A DNA stretch of 64,000 bases from Enoplolaimus lenunculus (taxonomy: Eukaryota > Nematoda > Enoplea > Enoplida > Thoracostomopsidae). Under the pieces are notes generated by a model. The model had not been told where the DNA came from, did not search any database, and was given only the letters and a program-made list of their open reading frames with translations. Below, in pieces: positions 34,501-47,093 of the stretch (the first letter of the stretch is position 1; every line of letters begins with the position of its first letter). The stretch lies in assembly GCA_030248215.1 (NCBI GenBank), contig JASANG010003711.1:372001-436000 (forward strand), written 5' to 3'. Position numbers and translations under genes: made by a program.

Positions 34501-35515
34501 CGATGACGTATGCAAAACATACATGATGGGAAAAAGCACAAAAAAGACTCAATAAAGCGATGGACGTGAACCTACCGGCATTACGTACCTCTTCGGTATC
34601 GTCTAAATACTCTGCGAACATATCCCAAAACTGGTTTGGATGCATTGCGTACCGAACGTACATAAAACCAAGAGCACGAATGTACACCGAGTCAGTGTGA
34701 TTGATCAGTTGATACAATTGCTTGCGGTTCAACTTGAGTGTGAACATCTTGTATAAGCAGCAATACGCCGTCGAAACAATGCCACCCATGCTTACACCGC
34801 GCACTTCCATTGCTCTCGAACCACCAGCGCCGATCATTTTACGAGATCCTTTTTCCCACGGTTCCAAATGTGTGACGTTATAGTAAATTTCGTCAACAAC
34901 CTAAATTTTAAACTTTATGTTTATTCTCGCGAAATATACATCTGAATACACGCTACAAAATTTTACCATTCACATTTTTTGTATAGATGTTAAAATCCAA
35001 ATCTCAACTACAAAGGTACACAATATGCACACATCTTGTTCCTATTGCGTATGTGCAGTTCTTATTTCTTGATATGGAATCATAGATGTTTTTCTCATAA
35101 CCAAAGTTTGTGTTCTAGATTTACTTTAGTTAACATTGCGCAAAGCTATGTAATACACTCAACAAAAAGAAAACTTTGCCCGTGGAGCCTAGATCAGAAG
35201 CATAAATTTTACCTCATTAAACGACTTTAAACTAAACAGATTATTTTTGAAATATGGCGACGATTTTATGTTGTCCAAAATTAGCGAATTCAAATTCATT
35301 GTGTCTTTATTCCCATGCAGTTGTAAATGGTTCGACTGTTTAGAGTCACGTTTGTTCCAGTTCGGTCCACCTAACATCTCTTGAGCAGATTCAGGAAACT
35401 GGGCAGCTGATGCAGTATCTGGATCAGTTGTTTCGTCGCCAACTGTAGCGGTGGCGACAGCAGGCTGTTGCCCAAACTGCTCCACCCCGCCAAATGCTGG
35501 CATACTAAGGTCCAT
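31566..35515 (-). CDS. PRPF38B: Pre-mRNA-splicing factor 38B, 4 exons
   Basis: Nuclear spliceosomal protein of the PRP38 family, which acts at B-complex activation. Exons (high to low): 35515-35213, 34900-34589, 34059-33072, 32656-31566; 897 residues. The PRP38 domain covers about 75-245: MNLNSLILDNIKSSPYFKN, then EPWEKGSRK, RGVSMGGIVSTAY, SVYIRALGFMYVRYAM, AGGGDKMTIGQML and TTLFPRIPVPIQKQIE, matching animal PRPF38B almost block by block. Exon 3 then encodes an Arg/Asp/His-rich RS-type tail (SRRSRSRSGREK, RRSRSRSPQH), and exon 4 adds 363 Ser/Lys/Glu-rich residues ending in a Lys/Arg-rich segment (KKRKKDKRRSRSSSHSRK). Human PRPF38B is about 546 residues, so the excess lies in the low-complexity tail. 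The start ATG precedes a short Pro/Ala/Thr-rich leader. Junction phases all agree. Confidence 0.93.
34290..34458. mobile_element. hAT MITE relic in PRPF38B intron 2
   Basis: Starts cagagtggaaagcggaattg and ends attccgattgcaccctg. Flanks ttcacgag and ttcaaaag match at 6 of 8. It shares its body with 15052-15595. Confidence 0.55.
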
Positions 35516-37327
35516 TTTACTTTAATGCACGAAAATAACCACACTAAATTAGTAGCTAAAAAGACCATTCCATTCGATTAACGTACGTGACTTGTCGTAT
35601 AAAAATTTGCAAGCTTTTGAAGGAACAGAAAAAACTATGAATTTACACGTTCATGAACTAAACCATAAAATTAAATACATGTTGTCGCAATATGAGCAAC
35701 AAAATCATGAGAACAATGCTCTGCAAGACTACTACCCTGCTTTTAAAGTGGGCCGCGGCAATCCGACCCACGTGCGAATGTAAAACCGTATATTGAAAAA
35801 CACGCTCGGAAAACTAGAAAACAAAACACAAAAAGTATCTTTACGGATCTATGCTGAGGCTAATAAGATGATGCATACTTTGAACCACAATGTCAAAAAC
35901 GTGATTGGCTAAATTTAACTAATTAACCATCAAATTTTTTGTGCAATGCGCTTATCTGTATTCTATTAAGCTACTCATTGAAAACAGAAAACTCCAACTA
36001 CGGAGTAAAATGTTTACTATTCACAATATAAATCAAAAACAATTTAAAATTTTTTATCCCATTTCGTTCGAACAATCACAGCATGTCTACTGTAGTGACC
36101 CGAATAAGGGGAGAGGACTGATATTTATTTGATCTCTCCAGAGGGTACCCCCTGTTATTCGGTTACGGACTGTTATTTATTTTCATCCCGCCCTTCGCCA
36201 CCCTTCGTTTCTGATATATCCGGTATTGCAACTATCCATTGAATTAAATGTTGTTTGTCTTGTGTCAACGGCTTGAGCGATACTACAAGGTTATACTTAG
36301 GAATGTATATTCAAAATTTAAGTACGCTTTAAAGTTTCAAACTCAAATTATTTGGTCCTGGAGTCATTTATACGCTACAATCAGGGATAATTAACATTTA
36401 TGGACTCTAATTAAGGTTTAGGGACTCTATCCGCTTACGGACTCCTATTAGGGATACGGACTCTTATTGACTGGGACTCAAAAAAGGACCCCTCTTATTC
36501 GGGTCAATACAGTATAATGAATAACTGCGACATATATACGTGATTTACAACTAATTCTTGAGCATAACAATAAACAAACACAAAAAAGTCTTGAAATTGC
36601 AACTTACATTTTTAAATTTTTTATGACTTAAATTTTGTAATTTCAGACAATAGTCTTAAAAAGCTCAAAAATTCGTGTCTGAAATGCATAAACCGTATTA
36701 ATTTTCTTACATTCAACAAAATCAGTGTTGTGTATTACTTGGGCAAATGTATAGAACAGGACCTTGACTGTAGTAAAGCATGTTCGTAAGCCTTAACTTA
36801 AACGTAAAAATGAACTTATACCTAAACCAAATAAAAAATTAGTGTAAAACTTAAGCTTGCTTTATTGCAGTCTCACAGAAAAACGTTCCGCCCTGATTTT
36901 TACATGGGCTATTACTTGTATAGGCACAAATTTTTTACTTTCCAGAAATTATTTTATATTCAAGAACTAATTTCTGATAAATGTATATAAACGAGTTGCT
37001 CGTATATACTGTTAAGACTATATAAATAATCGAACTTCAGGAGTAATTCGGCTTGAGTGGTTGTAAGTTAGCTTGTTAATTGAGAAAATTTAGTTTTGCT
37101 CCGCCTTCCAACTCTCAATAGTTTTAAATTTCAAATTTTCAAGCTTGAAAATTCAGATCCATATTTCTGAAAGCTTCACAAACTAATGTCTGTTATTCAA
37201 GACATATTTATTTCAGGAGTTTGCATTGACACATTATATGAAACTTAAGACAACGTTTCTTGAATATGAGATAATTTGTTTTGTGTGCACAGCAAGGTGC
37301 TTTAAGGTTGCTGGGATAAAATTTCAC
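35516..37327. other. Intergenic region between PRPF38B and AFG2A
   Basis: Holds the PRPF38B promoter side and the AFG2A 3' untranslated part. A tandem cluster of ggactct units (about 36350-36520) and a hexamer-type repeat (about 36745-36900) are present. I see no gene. Confidence 0.55.
37207..37212 (-). promoter_or_regulatory. Candidate poly(A) signal of AFG2A
   Basis: AATAAA on the - strand, 115 bases past the stop codon at 37328-37330. Confidence 0.5.
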
Positions 37328-40300
37328 TTAGAACAATCTATGTTGCCTCTCGCGGAAACTTTCGTATAATCTCAGCTGTGCTTCATCCGTTCGCGGCCGT
37401 ACCACATTCAAAGCAGTTTCTACATCTTGCCACACAACTTCGCATCGCCCCACTACGCCTTCACCACGATCATATTTTCCTGGTTCAGCCAAATCAGACA
37501 ACCTATGCTCCGACCGAATACTGGAAACAACCTTATGAATAGCACATAAGGCAGCTTCCTGCGATACTGCCACCAACTCGGCTCCAGAATATCCATTTGT
37601 TCGTTCAACCAGATCATCCAGCCGCGACAAAGTTTCAGTGTTCACCCGAGTTCTAGTCATCAAAACCAAACGCAGTATTTCACGTCTGGACTCGGCGTTC
37701 GGAAGCGGAACATAAATCAGCCGGTCAAACCTTCCAGGCCTCAACAGGGCACGATCTAAACTGTCTGGCCGATTCGTCGCGGCAATGACCATGACTTGCT
37801 CTCGACGCTGAATACCATCCATTTCTGTCAAGAGTTGGGCCAAAACTCGGTCTGAAACCGACGCTCCACCAGTCCCGTATGACGGTCGCCCGTTTCCGTC
37901 TTCAATCCCGCTTCTTGTTGACGCCAATGCGTCAATTTCGTCAAAGAAAATAAGCGACGGAGCGGCACGTCGCGCACGCTCAAATAACGTCCGCACACCG
38001 CGCTCAGATTCTCCAACCCATTTATTGAACAACTCCGGACCTCGAACCGACAAGAAACTAACACGAGTTTCATTTGCTAGCGCACGAGCTATCATAGTTT
38101 TCGAACATCCAGGTGGGCCGTACAGCAAAACACCCGAGGGTGGAGTTATTTGCATTGCTTGAAAAATTTGAGGATAATGCAATGGCCATTTTATAACTTG
38201 CTCAAGCGCTTGTTTAACTTCAAATTGGCCACCGATATCAGTCATTGTGGTGCAAGGTATTTCCAATATTAATTCTCGTAGCGCGGATGGTCTCACTCCG
38301 CGCGACGCTTCCAATAATAACGCTGCTGTCGACTCCACTTCACTGATATTTGTTTCCCGATTGGTGTTACACAGGCGAGACGCAAGCCTAGTATAGTTGC
38401 GCCACACAGCCATAAGATCACCTGCTGTCAACCCTGGAGTCTGCTCAGCAACTATCAACAGAGTTTGTTCAGGGGCATGGAGCAGTTCTGAACAATAGGT
38501 TGATTTGTGTTTTCTGTGATGATTTAAAACTATTGTTTTCAGTATATCATATCGATCCTTACAGTTCGGTGTAGGAATGTCGATTTCAAAATCAAAACGA
38601 CGCCGCAGTTTTGCTGGTAGTTTTGTCTCATCAGTCGCAGTTGCAATGAACACAAAACAGTCATTGCATTTAACGATATCTCGCTGAGCATCAATTAATC
38701 GGCACAAAGTGTTGCCTAATTTTTTCGATACATCTGCGCAGGATGGCCAATGATCTTTGCTCGTAACTACATCAATATCATCAAACAAAACTAATTTGGA
38801 GCCATGTTTTGCGTTAATATCGAACATCTGTGTTAAAACCGTGTCAATATTGTCTAAAAAACTAAATTTTTGATAAGTATTGTATAAATTTGAAGCTCGA
38901 AAATACTTAAGCAATTAAGTTAATATGAAAATTAATTATTAGCTAGCTATTCACTTATCGGTTTTGGATGGTTGTAAACAATTTATTCCGATTCCTCGCA
39001 CCCAAAAACCCTTCAGTAACCCTAATAATTAGTGAAATATTGCAAAAAGTCATAATTTAGGCTTATCAACTATTCTATTATCAATCAGATGTTAGCTAAC
39101 TATTCAATTATCGGTTTTGAAGATTTGCACACAATTTATTCAGATTCCTCGCGCCCAAAAACCGTTCAGTACTGAAATTACATTGCTTGTAACCGTAATA
39201 ATTAGTGAAATATCTTAAAAAGTCCTAATTCAGGCTTAACCAATTACGCAAATTAGTCTGTAGCTAATAAACGGCTTAAAATTTTAAAACACCAATGCGA
39301 GGTTAACACCCCAGGATAAAAAGCTTTCAAACAAAAACAGTTTATAAAAATCGGTTCAGCGGTTCCTGAGATTCTTTTCGAACGGACGGACGGACAGACG
39401 GGCATCCACCTTTTAACCCCAAAGCACAAAATATAGCAGTCGTAGTGGGACTACATATATTGAGCGAAGTTTGGAACACACTTAAGCAATTAAGCTAATA
39501 TGCGAAATAGTTATTAGCTAACTATTCATTTATCGGTTTTGGAGGTTTGTGAACAATTTATTCAGATTCCTATCACCCAAAAATCCTTGAGTAACCCTAA
39601 AAATTAGTGAAATATTGCAAAAAGTCATAATTTAGGCTTAGCAAATATGCTATGCTAATATGCAATAACATATACTGCTTGCTTACCGGCGCCAAAACAG
39701 CTTGAATCGATAAAAACTGCTTGAACTTCGTTGACTTCATTTGCAAGAGCGCGGCATAGCGAAGTTTTACCAGATCCGCTTTCTCCAGCTAGCAAGCAAC
39801 ATGAGCTGCTTTCAAATGACACGTGAAAACTCTGAAACAAAAGTTTTAATGAATTACATAATTGGTAGGTTCGATCCGAGATATTCCGAAAGGGAATTAC
39901 TGAACCTATTTTGATTCATTGTATGAAATTAAGGAGACAATATAACAAGTGCTATTGGTGCAACTAGATATCCGGCTCAGGAAAAAAATCGACATCTAGC
40001 TCCGGGCCAGGTATTTTACTTGTACAGTGCCGGATATTTCTTTCTGAAAGTACATATAATAACTCTACGTTATGCTATTATTTATGACCAAAATCTCACT
40101 ATTTCACTGTGAATTTTGTTCGAAAAGATAGCTTTCACAAGCACAGTAAATACGAAGGCTTCTGTAGAAATTAGGGATGTGTCGATTAATTGGCATCGCT
40201 AATAATACGCATTTTTCGCGAGTATCGGCATCGGGACACACATAACAGTCAGCTGAAATGCTATCAATTTCACTTCTTGGCTTAAGTATATCAGTGTGTC

Positions 40301-43300
40301 TCATCAGGGAAACTGTTATCTCTCGTGCGTTTGCGTTTAAAAAACTAATTGAAATGAGCCGTTCTCATAAAATTATAATCGTTTATGGTGGTAGGGTTTA
40401 AGGCTTCGGATAATGATGTAATGTAGTATCCTATTTGTTTATTAAGCATGTTTTTCTAAAGTTGGAATCGGCATCGGTATCGGCAACAAGTTTGGTGCCG
40501 GCCCATTCCTAGTGGAAACAAAATTATATGATTTACGTGATTAACTATAACGTTTTTAAAATGTGCGCTTAAATATCTTCAGACTCCGGTATTTTTAGTA
40601 TCCAGTTGAACCCTGGTAGGTAACTACCCTGTACGCACCATCGGGATCTCTAATAACTGCCCGCCAGCGAAAAACGGCAACTTCTAACGAACTCTAAATA
40701 CGCAGCATTTTACATTTTGACATACTGCAACAAAATATCCAAATTTTGGAACACAACTAGTTTTGCCATACCATGAATCTGAATCGTTGGTCTCATTTAG
40801 GGTGCTACAGAATATTAATTGTACAAGATACTGGAGCCGCATCTGGATTCCGGATAGTAATTTTTTAACGGAACGAAATATACATTTAAATTTGCACACT
40901 TGCCGAAGTATTTGAGTCGCGCGATTATAGTACGTATATGTACATCTATATGTATGTTCACTGAATTACACTTAATTGTTAGTTTGTGTTCTTCATTTTT
41001 GCTGCTGTGTATCAACACTTTAGCTTTTTGACTTGCCCAGAAATGCAAAAGCATCAAGACTTCGAAGACTCTCTCTTGTAAAACGTAATTTCTGAAAGTC
41101 GGACGGGACTACACCGCAAATATGCGTATCCGGCAGGTTCTGGCTTCTCCACAGCGGGGTGGGGCGGGGGGCCCAGCACTTTTCGAAATTTTCATTTTTC
41201 CCCCGGCGAAAATTTTGCCGCCCCCAGGAAAGGCCCCCCGGCGAATTTTCGGCCGCCCCCCAGCAAACTTTTTGCTGGGAGGCCCCCAGGGCTTTTCTAG
41301 GCCAAAAATTTTCAATGTTAAAACGTAAAGACCTGGACTTCTTTTGAGGCGGACATTCGGCAAAATATGATTTTATATTACGCTGAGTACTCATAATTTT
41401 TAATAGCGTTACAAATACACAAATACCCATAGTGACTAATACAATTCAATAGTGAACTGAAAAAAGCACAATTATATAAAGACCGTTTCAGGGCATACAT
41501 CATTCGAAGGTACCTTGCAGCAGCAAGTTCAACCTGCCTGAGCCTCATGATAAACTGAAGCTGTGACTAATATACAAAATATATATTAATCACAGTTTCA
41601 ATTATAGATTATCTATATTTTATATAATTGTGCTTGTTTCAACTTCTGGTTAAGTTGTCAGTATATACTTAATATTAGTTAAAATTAGTGTTATTAGCGT
41701 TTGCGAGAAATTTTTGTCATGTTGAGCGATGAGTAATCTTAAGTTGAGTTGGAAACACAGTCTAGAATGAAAAAATGGTCCAAAAAGTCGGTTTGCAAAA
41801 TTTTAAGGCTGCCCCCCAGGACCACCCAGATCATCTGGGGGCCCCCCAGGAGACTCCTGGGGCCCCTCCAGGAATCGCCCCCGGCGGAAATTTTCAAGCT
41901 GTGGAGAAGCCAGGGTTTACACCGGGAGACAAGATATCGATTTTTCCGGATATTAAACCAGATCCGGATATCCATTTTTTCTCAAATAAACAGCGCACAG
42001 AACTAAATAACAAACTAACATCGGAAAACACACCGACAAGTTTCACTAGCTTATCTTTAATGTCATGAAAACCACCCAAGTCAGTAATGCGAATGCCACT
42101 TTTCGTTGGAACAAAATGTCCGCTACTATCTCTGTTTGGAGCATTAGAGGACGTATCAAGTGTCGGCAAACTTCCAATATGAAACACTGTATTCTTCGCT
42201 AACCAAAATACAGTTGTTTGTTTCGGTGCTAACAGTCGCTTTTTATCCCCCAACACGTAAGTTCTACCGGTGGAAGTTTTGTCGTTCAACATTTTGTTAG
42301 AGCTAACACTAAACGAATCGCGGTTAATACCAGACGAGCATATGTTTAATCCAGTAGAAGATAAGTCTTCTGAGTGCATTGGCACTGGAGTATGCACAAA
42401 TTTATCCGGACACTCATCATTACTATTGTAGCTGCAGTTCGCTGTCTCTTCTATCGACAAAATCGAATCATTCACAGAAACATCCTTCAATTTACCCGAT
42501 AGCGTTCCCATTTTGCAAGCTACATTAGTGCAATCTGAGTTCATGCAAGTAACTCCGACATTTGTGCTCACATTACAATGAATTTCACAAACTACAATTT
42601 GACCCATATAACGAATAAACATGCGTTGATAACCCAATGAATACTGACCGATAACCTTTTCTTTAGCATAATGTAAGAAATCCTGGTCGTGGAAAAAATA
42701 TTTAGCACATCCATCCACCGGTTGACTTAAAACAACTGAGTGTGCGCATTCTATTTTTGCCGGTTTATACACAATGCATTTGTAATGTGTTGCCTTCTGC
42801 TGATTATTAGGAACAAGCGAATTTTCTATAAAACATAAACAAAATATAGGCAATGCACAAAATACCAGGATTCAACCGAATATTCGGCTGCGGCTCCGAC
42901 AAAAAATCTACATTTGACTGAGTATTTTAACCCGCGGATGTTCTTAAACGTCAAAAATTGAAACCATAATTTCATTTGTATTTATGTCAACTACCATGAA
43001 ACTAATTGATTTACTCTACATATTTTTCCTGCCATATAAGTAATGCAAATGTATGTACGGGGCAGTGTATGTTCACAATCTTTACTGGGTTACATTTAGG
43101 GATGTGCCGATTAATCGGCATCGATACTAATCGGCACTTTTCGTGAGTATCGGCATCGTCATCGGCGCTGTAAAAAGTTGCCGATTCTTTGCCGATACCT
43201 ACTTTTGCACATATAAGTTAGTTGGAATGCAATCAGTTTCGTTTCTGCGAACATATTAATGTGTGTGTGGTCAGGAAAAATGGTACCTCTTTTGCGTTTT

Positions 43301-44379
43301 TGTTTGAACAAATTAATTGAAATGAACCGTTCTCATAAAATTCTAATCGTTTATGTTGGTTAGGGTTTAAGCCTTCATATACTGATGTAATGTAATAGTA
43401 TCCTATGGAATCGGTATTGACATCGGCATCGCTTCGGCAAAATTTCGAAATAAAGATCGGCATCCGTGTCGGCACCGGCAACAATTTTGGTATCGGCACA
43501 TCCCTAGTTACATTAACGCTGGAAAACCTGATAAAGATGTCCACGTCCAGTTATTTTAGGGGCGTAACAGTATACATCTCAGCATATTTCTACTCCTAAC
43601 CCAACAAAATAAACACTAAATGTCCAGCTCAGGCCTGGTACTTTCCATAGCCACATATCTATCAATCCGTCTAAGCATTGGTCGGTATCCGGTTGAACTT
43701 AAGCTCTGCACAAAAGTACGTACGTATGTGTGCTTGATTGATATTTACTGAGAAGACAATGACGTAAGCTCCGTGACAGTCGTGTTTTTACGACCAGTTC
43801 GGTATTTCAAACATGACAATTATTTGTGCAGTATATATTAGGGGAACACCGGATATATCTTAGCTCTATCGCAATAGTAGTTCAATAAATTTGTTACAGC
43901 CAGATATCTAGTAACGCTTTTTGAATACTTGATATGACAAAATGGTGGGGGATTTGTATTTTCTGTTTACACCACTACGTACCTAATTGGCAACGGCACG
44001 ACATCACTGGCAGTTTATCGTCAGGCAACACAGGAAGTGCAATGTCTTGAAAAATTGCATCTGAATTAACGAAGCAGCACACAACCGGCTGTTGAAAACC
44101 AATGGATAGCATTTTCATGACATATGGATGCAAACATATGTTGCTTTTAAACACATGTTCCTTCGTTTGATCAAAATGAAGTAGAGCAAAATCACTTGTC
44201 GGCAATACAAAGCTGTGGCATCCGTGAAGTTCTGAGATGTTTAAAGTTTCGGAATTCTGCAATGCATCGCAGTAATTTTGATGACTTTCTGATGAACCGG
44301 CAATATAATAACACTGACAAACAGTACACTGCGACAGACTACTTCGAGATTTACGTTTCGAACGAGTGTTTGAACTCAT
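37328..44379 (-). CDS. AFG2A: AFG2A/SPATA5-type double AAA ATPase, 4 exons
   Basis: CDC48-like hexameric ATPase. In animals AFG2A acts with AFG2B, CINP and AIRIM to release RSL24D1 from cytoplasmic pre-60S particles. Exons (high to low): 44379-43983, 42825-42020, 39831-39687, 38853-37328; 957 residues. The N-terminus has a Cys-rich CTVCQC...HQNYC segment. The D1 P-loop GESGSGKT is at about 417-424; the D1 Walker B is LVLFDDID (about 470-477), lacking the usual DE pair. D2 is canonical: GPPGCSKT (695-702), LIFFDEID (750-757), AATNRPD and RPGRFD. The GPPGCSKT P-loop, the RPSALRE linker before D2 and the ending VRPRTDEAQLRLYESF are AFG2A signatures. The N-region between exons 1 and 2 is strongly diverged. 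PEX6 and AFG2B fit less well. Exon 4 could use another nearby acceptor, but only this one keeps phase. Confidence 0.88.
38905..39665. repeat. AT-rich tandem family filling AFG2A intron 3
   Basis: Two head-to-tail elements of the family at 5220 and 22112. The first (about 38905-39432) ends with gacggacggacagacgggca, and the second starts gtcgtagtgggactacata at about 39437. Together they occupy about 760 of the 833 intron bases. Confidence 0.78.
40172..40511 (+). mobile_element. hAT MITE (TAGGGATGTG family), AFG2A intron 2
   Basis: Begins tagggatgtgtcgattaatt and ends ggcccattccta. Flanks gtagaaat and gtggaaac match at 6 of 8. It is a diverged copy of 43097-43506. Confidence 0.65.
41140..41913. 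mobile_element. GC-rich TIR element, copy 2 (AFG2A intron 2)
   Basis: 774-bp copy of 2048-2824 in the same orientation, ends CTGGCTTCTCCAC/GTGGAGAAGCCAG, flanked by ggtt on both sides. The bodies are close to 90% alike by eye, including the middle gaggcggacattcggcaaaa. It ends about 105 bp before the exon 2 donor. Confidence 0.78.
43097..43506 (+). mobile_element. hAT MITE (TAGGGATGTG family), intact ends
   Basis: 410-bp element in AFG2A intron 1 with inverted ends TAGGGATGTGCCGAT and ATCGGCACATCCCTA, flanked by a perfect 8-bp duplication gttacatt (43089-43096 and 43507-43514). The interior is rich in tcggcatcgg motifs. This is the reference copy for the family. Confidence 0.88.
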
Positions 44380-45711
44380 TGCTCACATCAATATACAGGT
44401 AATTGTAGCGAACTGATTAAAAATATACGCATAGGCAATTTTCAAATCTGAAAAATTGCAAAATTTGCGCCTACCCGAAACCTAACCTGATTTAAAGAGC
44501 AATATGACATTATTAAGTACGTATGTCAATAAAACGTAAACCTTGATCACGCTAATTTAGTACTGATTCGCATAATTAGTTTTTTGTTTCCACATGAATT
44601 TCTGTATTAATATTAAATACGTTCTTTGGCAGGCTTGTAGCTACAAATTCTCCCTTCATGCATACAGCTTCACGTATGAACCGTAAGGGTTACATGTTGG
44701 TGATTTAGAGCCCTCCACATGCCATTTTCTTTAGGCACCATTGAAATCTCTCTGTCTCGAGCACTGCAAGCGGTGTTTTTTGAAATTGCAACGAAAAAAA
44801 TGGGCAAAGTACGTATTTGCGTTTGACCATTATACTATATATGCGCGTTTTCCATAAGTACACATATTTAATATGCGCAGAACATAAATTTATGACTTGT
44901 CTTGAAACAAAAATATTCAGAAGCCGAAGCAGTCTACATCCAGCCCCTCTAGAACATGCAATACTTTTATTTTGTTAATTTTTGTACAATGAAACAAAGC
45001 TAGCTAAGTCATCGCATAAAACGCTACACAAATTGTACCTTGTATTGAAACCGGCATAATTTTATAGTTGATTTTGGGCATTTGGCATACTAAGTTAGAA
45101 CAAATCTTATATTTTAAAATATAGCCTGTTATATTGGCAGCTATGTTTTGTGTAAATATGTTTTTATGTTAAGATTAGAAGACAGAACAGCGAAATTAAA
45201 ACGAGGTTTTGCCACCTTGAATGGCGAACCAGCAATCATCCGTATTGATTGCCTCTTAGTTCAATCACAGCCGTTATAATCGTTTTTGCGTCGTCCACAA
45301 AGGCTGGGTTGCGGAGACATGGCAAGGAAAAATTTTAATTTTGAAAACCTTTGACTGGCTTTAAAAACCATGTCTCTGTATAACCCAACAAATAGCTGCC
45401 GATGCCTGTGCTGTTTCGAGCTACTAGCGGTAATTTCAAAATGGGGCAGTTCGCACTGCGCCCGGGGCTTCTAATTTCTTAAACATTTTGGCCCACGAGT
45501 ATCACTTGACTTTTAAAGTACAAACTCGACCAGCCGAAGTCGACTTCATTCTGACGAAGGTAAATACTTGAATTCGAGCTGTGTTGCTGTCAAAATATTT
45601 GACTTTTAAACTTTATGTCACCTGCCCATCTTGTTTGACCTCGACTTTATATGTCTCAGGCATAGTCACTGCAATCAAGCTATATCAATGTTGGCCAATG
45701 TTACTTTAAGG

Positions 45712-45789
45712 CCGTCCCATTTTCCCGGGGCAGAAATGTACCAGGAGTACCCGTCCCATTTTCCCGGGACAGCAATGTACCAGGAGTAC
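45712..45789. repeat. 39-bp tandem duplication next to the minisatellite
   Basis: Two 39-bp copies of a unit that begins ccgtcccattttcccggg and ends aatgtaccaggagtac, differing at two bases. The flank continues into ataattagaacagc and then the 9-bp array. Confidence 0.85.
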
Positions 45790-45813
45790 ATTCAAAAAAT
45801 ATAATTAGAACAG

Positions 45814-46489
45814 CGGGACAGATGAGACAGTGGGACAGATGGGACAGTTGGGACAGATGGGACAGTTGGGACAGTTGGGACACTTGGGACAGATGGGACA
45901 GTTGGAACAGATGGGACAGTTGGGACAGATGGGACAGATGGGACACTTGGGATAAATGGGACAGTTGGGACACTTGGGACAGATGGGACAGTTCGGACAG
46001 ATGGGACACTTGGGACACTTGGGACAGCTGGGACAGATGGGACAGTTGGGACACTTGGGACAGATTGGACACTTGGGACACTTGGGACAGATGGGACAGT
46101 TCGGACAGATGGGACAGTTGGGACACTTGGGATAGATGGGACAGCTGGGACACTTGGGACAGATGGGACACTTGGGACAGATGGGACGGTTGGGACAGAT
46201 GGGACAGATGGGACACTTGGGACAGATGGGACACTTGGGACAGATGGGACACTTGGGACAGATGGGACAGTTGGGACAGATGGGACAGTTGGCACAGCTG
46301 GGACAGATGGGACAGTTGGGACAGTTGGGACACTTGGGACAGTTGGGACAGATGGGACACTTAGGACACTTGGGACAGTTGGGACAGTTGGGACAGATGG
46401 GACAGATGGGACAGTTGGGACAGATGGGACAGCTGGGACAGATGGGACAGTTGGGACAGATGGGACAGTTGGGACAGTTGGGACAGATG
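45814..46489. repeat. 9-bp minisatellite, about 75 units
   Basis: Units are variants of gggacagat, gggacagtt and gggacactt. The unit is three codons long with no stop, so frames stay open on both strands (WDRWDSWDT-type on +, VPSVPTVPS and SHLSQLSQ-type on -). The unit variants are not in a fixed higher-order order by eye. No start context or flanking exon supports translation. Confidence 0.95.
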
Positions 46490-47093
46490 TAAATATATCT
46501 GCCTGTGCATATGTAAACAGGAGCGCATAAATGTGAACTCCGGGTATGTAAGCCTTTTTTAAGTTTTCTATTTTAGTTGTTACAATTCTATGTTCAAATA
46601 CTTAATATTCATCCTGACTTAAATATTAGTTATTAGTATTTAAGTCAGGGACTTATATCAATTTCAGGGGCATTTATACGACTAAAACTCGTTAATTGAC
46701 TTCAAGTGAATGTTCGACTAAAAAGCAACTGTTTGTTTCGCGCGACCTCCTTTCTTATGTTGCTGAAAACCTGAAGGAAGACTAATAATTTGATTAAAGT
46801 GCAAAATTTTCTCAGTGGTAACTGAGCCTCCACATTCAACGAGTCCGAGCTCGTCCCCAACTGGTCGCCGTTGAAGCAAAATTTTTGGTAGCTAAAATGT
46901 GCCTAAATTTGTAAAATAAATTTTAATGCAATTATGATCAATAAACTGTCAGCATTTCTTAGAAAATAAAACCTAAAATTGTTAAACATATTTTATCTGC
47001 CTACTTTCTATTCAACTACTGTTTCACTTCCACTCACTAAAAATATACTTAAAATTAAGTAAAACTGTTGCCGAATTAAGTGTCGGTTTTACT

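Noticed and set aside
37828-38073. 81-codon - strand frame and other short frames over AFG2A exon 4
   Set aside because: Out-of-frame shadows of the D2 ATPase coding sequence.
45701-46492. Long open frames of 118-219 codons on both strands (VPSVPT, SHLSQL, WDRWDS, MGQLGQ repeats)
   Set aside because: They come from a stop-free 9-bp minisatellite unit. No exon signals or non-repetitive coding sequence adjoin it.
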